Assembly: GCA_947626465.1 (NCBI GenBank)
Contig: CANQSI010000052.1
Span: 1-6,508 of the forward strand
DNA from: an uncultured Atopobiaceae bacterium
Lineage (GTDB): Bacteria > Actinomycetota > Coriobacteriia > Coriobacteriales > Atopobiaceae
Direction: 5' to 3'
Length of the DNA stretch: 6,508 nucleotides
Shown here: one piece after another, positions 5,317 to 6,508 of the stretch
Numbering within the stretch: the stretch's first letter is position 1
Layout of the letters: each line of letters starts with the position of its first letter
Position numbers and translations under genes: made by a program
The notes under the pieces: model-generated
Seen by the model: the letters and a program-made list of their open reading frames with translations, nothing else
Database searches by the model: none
What the model was told of the DNA's origin: nothing

Positions 5317-6045
5317 CTACCACACTCTGGCCACCGACGCCGCGAGCGGCACGAGCGCGCCGCGCGAAACGAGGGCGCGAGCCGCTTCGCGAAGCGAGGA
5401 GCCGGTGGTGATGACGTCGTCCACGAGAAGGAGGCGGCTCCCCCACACCTCGCCCGCCACCTCGAACGACCCGCGCACGTTTTCCGCGCGCTCCTCGCCC
5501 CCGAGCTCGCGTTGGTCGCCCGAGCGGTGGTGGACGAGGACGTCGGCCACGGGAAGGCAGAGGCGCTTGGCGAGCTCACGCGCCACGAGCTCCATGTGGT
5601 CGAAGCCGCGGCGAAGGTAGGCCTCCTCGGTGGCGGGGATGAAGGCGATCGCGTCGAGAGCGGGGAGCGCGGTGGGCTCGCATTCGGCGAGGTTTTCAAC
5701 CGCGAAGCGCAACGCCTCCGCGAGCAGCGGCGCGAGCCTGCGCTCGTGCTCGTCCTTGTAGACCTTCACGAGGCGCTCGGCCACCCCTTCATAGGCAAAG
5801 GCCGAGACCACGCGCCCCAGCTCGGGCGCGGGCTCGGTGCAGCCCGTGCAGGCGAGCCAGCCGAAGGGCGCGCCGCAACGGGGGCAGGCGAAGCGCTGGT
5901 CGATGGCGGAAAGCCCCGCCGCGCACTCCGGACAAAGGAGCGTCCCCGGTTCGTCGCATCCCACGCAGCGCGCGGGCCAGAGGAACTCGAGCGCCGCATC
6001 CACCGCGCGGCCAAGCAGGGGCGATTTTTGGAGGAGCGTTGCCAT
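5317..6045 (-). CDS. comF: ComF-family phosphoribosyltransferase-like protein
   Basis: The complete 242-residue protein has the ComF layout. Eight cysteines in four CxxC pairs (C27/C30, C38/C41, C54/C57, C66/C69) form the N-terminal double zinc-finger region. The phosphoribosyltransferase-like domain follows, with YEGVAERLVKVYKD (85-98), the RRGFDH motif (145-150), the RSGDQREL/ERAENVRGSF block (174-194) and the PRPP-binding loop LLVDDVITTGSS (206-217). ComF proteins are needed for DNA uptake in several naturally competent bacteria, acting on the cytoplasmic side, but the family is also widespread in bacteria not known to be competent. No other competence gene is visible. The ATG at 6045 has GAAGG at 6053-6057, seven bases upstream. 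It is isolated by a terminator on its upstream side and a 387-bp gap downstream, so it is probably monocistronic. Confidence 0.95.
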   Translation of the reverse strand: MATLLQKSPLLGRAVDAALEFLWPARCVGCDEPGTLLCPECAAGLSAIDQRFACPRCGAPFGWLACTGCTEPAPELGRVVSAFAYEGVAERLVKVYKDEHERRLAPLLAEALRFAVENLAECEPTALPALDAIAFIPATEEAYLRRGFDHMELVARELAKRLCLPVADVLVHHRSGDQRELGGEERAENVRGSFEVAGEVWGSRLLLVDDVITTGSSLREAARALVSRGALVPLAASVARVW

Positions 6046-6125
6046 GGCGGGGCCTTCGCGTGGAGGGATGGGGCCACCACCCTAGCCGCCTGCCGCCCGC
6101 CGCGCTGATGAGAATCGGCCCCGCG
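6046..6125 (-). promoter_or_regulatory. comF upstream region, promoter not resolved
   Basis: Downstream of the tatD terminator, comF must have its own promoter in these 80 bp. A TAGGGT hexamer at 6079-6084 is the only -10-like site noticed, and no convincing -35 lies 16-18 bp above it. The comF ribosome binding site GAAGG is at 6053-6057. Confidence 0.3.
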
Positions 6126-6150
6126 AAAAAACGTCCAACACGTTGTTGGA
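6126..6150 (-). terminator. Rho-independent terminator after tatD
   Basis: On the minus strand a perfect 7-bp stem (TCCAACA / TGTTGGA) with an ACG loop is followed by CG and six T residues (6126-6131). This is a textbook intrinsic terminator for the transcript leaving the TatD gene, and it separates that gene from comF. Confidence 0.9.
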
Positions 6151-6157
6151 TTCCGGA

Positions 6158-6210
6158 CGCAAGACAAAAGGATCCGTCCCCTTTGTCTTGCGGTTCCCTT
6201 TGCCTTGCCG
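6158..6210. repeat. REP-like cluster: inverted pair plus a third direct copy of a ~17-bp unit
   Basis: Arms at 6158-6171 and 6180-6192 are inverted copies of a CGCAAGACAAAGG-type unit, pairing over 13 bp with one bulged base and an 8-base loop. A third, diverged copy (6193-6210) follows the second in direct orientation, differing by a few substitutions and one insertion. The cluster sits a few bases after the tatD stop and just before its terminator. Small palindromic repeats placed in gaps between genes resemble REP or MITE-type elements. No transposase is in the window, so the class is inference. Confidence 0.7.
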
Positions 6211-6216
6211 AGAGGG

Positions 6217-6508
6217 CTAGAAGAGGGCGTGGGCGTTTCGCCAGGCGGATTCGAAGGTGGCCTTACGGGATTCGCCGAGGAGCTCGCCGCGCACCTCGGC
6301 GAGGAGGTCGGCCGTGGCGAGGGTGAAGGCGGGCTCGCAGGCACGGCCGCGCAGGGGCTCTGGCGCCATGTAGGGGCTGTCGGTTTCCGTGAGGAGCGCC
6401 TCCGCGGGGCAGGCCGCCGCAGCATCGCGTATCTCGTCCGAGCGCTTGAAGGTCATGGCGCCGCCGAACGCCACCTTCGCTCCGAGCGCGAGCCAGCCCT
6501 CCATGGGC
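6217..6508 (-). CDS. tatD: TatD-family metal-dependent hydrolase, C-terminal part (5' end outside window)
   Basis: The last 96 codons of a TatD-family deoxyribonuclease-like protein are present; the family is usually about 260-300 residues, so roughly the final third is seen. The recognisable block is GGAMTFKRSDEIRDA, then LLTETDSPYMAPEPLRG with the metal-binding aspartate of ETDSPY, the CEPAFT segment, and a closing helix ending WRNAHALF. TatD enzymes are TIM-barrel, divalent-metal hydrolases of the amidohydrolase group, reported to act as 3'-5' exonucleases in DNA repair and degradation. The first metal-binding HxH motif would lie outside the window. The codon upstream of the ATG at 6504 is still in frame, so that ATG should be treated as internal. 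The symbol is a family-level call; several paralogues (for example YcfH-type) share this region. The intrinsic terminator that follows probably ends its transcript. Confidence 0.93.
   Translation of the reverse strand, partial: PMEGWLALGAKVAFGGAMTFKRSDEIRDAAAACPAEALLTETDSPYMAPEPLRGRACEPAFTLATADLLAEVRGELLGESRKATFESAWRNAHALF

Noticed and set aside
5317..6045. ComF as evidence of a competence locus
   Set aside because: ComF homologues are common in bacteria not known to be competent, and no ComEA, ComEC, DprA or pilus gene is present in the window.
1..6508. CRISPR array, tRNA, rRNA, prophage or defence island
   Set aside because: No regularly spaced repeats, no tRNA-like arms with a GTTCGA loop, no rRNA segments and no integrase, capsid or restriction-type genes were seen.

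Overview
The window is GC-rich bacterial DNA with G/C-heavy third codon positions and strong Shine-Dalgarno sequences. Every supported gene lies on the minus strand, so transcription runs from high to low coordinates. The long plus-strand open frames are antisense shadows of these genes. Composition, family content and the long-form hibernation factor suggest a high-GC Actinomycetota, possibly Coriobacteriia. That placement is an inference from style and is not proven by a marker gene.

Layout in transcription order (right to left): (a) the C-terminal third of a TatD-family metal-dependent hydrolase (6217-6508, cut by the window edge); (b) a 171-bp gap holding a REP-like inverted/direct repeat cluster (6158-6210) and a clear intrinsic terminator (6126-6150); (c) a complete ComF-family phosphoribosyltransferase (5317-6045); (d) a 387-bp non-coding gap with an extended -10 promoter candidate and several strong hairpins, including perfect 20-bp and 16-bp palindromes; (e) a family 3 solute-binding lipoprotein (3817-4929) without a permease or ATPase gene beside it; (f) long-form ribosome hibernation factor hpf (3116-3712); (g) a DegV/FakB-like fatty-acid-binding protein (1887-3029); (h) a small membrane protein (1445-1852); (i) a NYN-domain putative RNase with a C-terminal OST-HTH/LOTUS domain (638-1441); (j) the N-terminal part of an acidic, HEAT-like helical protein running off the left edge (1-605).

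The last four genes (DegV, membrane protein, NYN-LOTUS, HEAT-like) are separated by only about 34, 3 and 32 bp and look like one operon. It joins a lipid-binding protein, a membrane protein and a putative RNA-cleaving protein, a combination whose joint role I cannot state. hpf lies 86 bp upstream of this operon, behind a strong hairpin.

Most of the window is ordinary chromosomal housekeeping. The best candidates for something undescribed are the structured leader of the solute-binding lipoprotein, the apparent loss of both amino-acid anchor residues in that lipoprotein, and the DegV-NYN/LOTUS operon. I saw no CRISPR array, tRNA, rRNA, transposase, phage gene or recognisable defence system.
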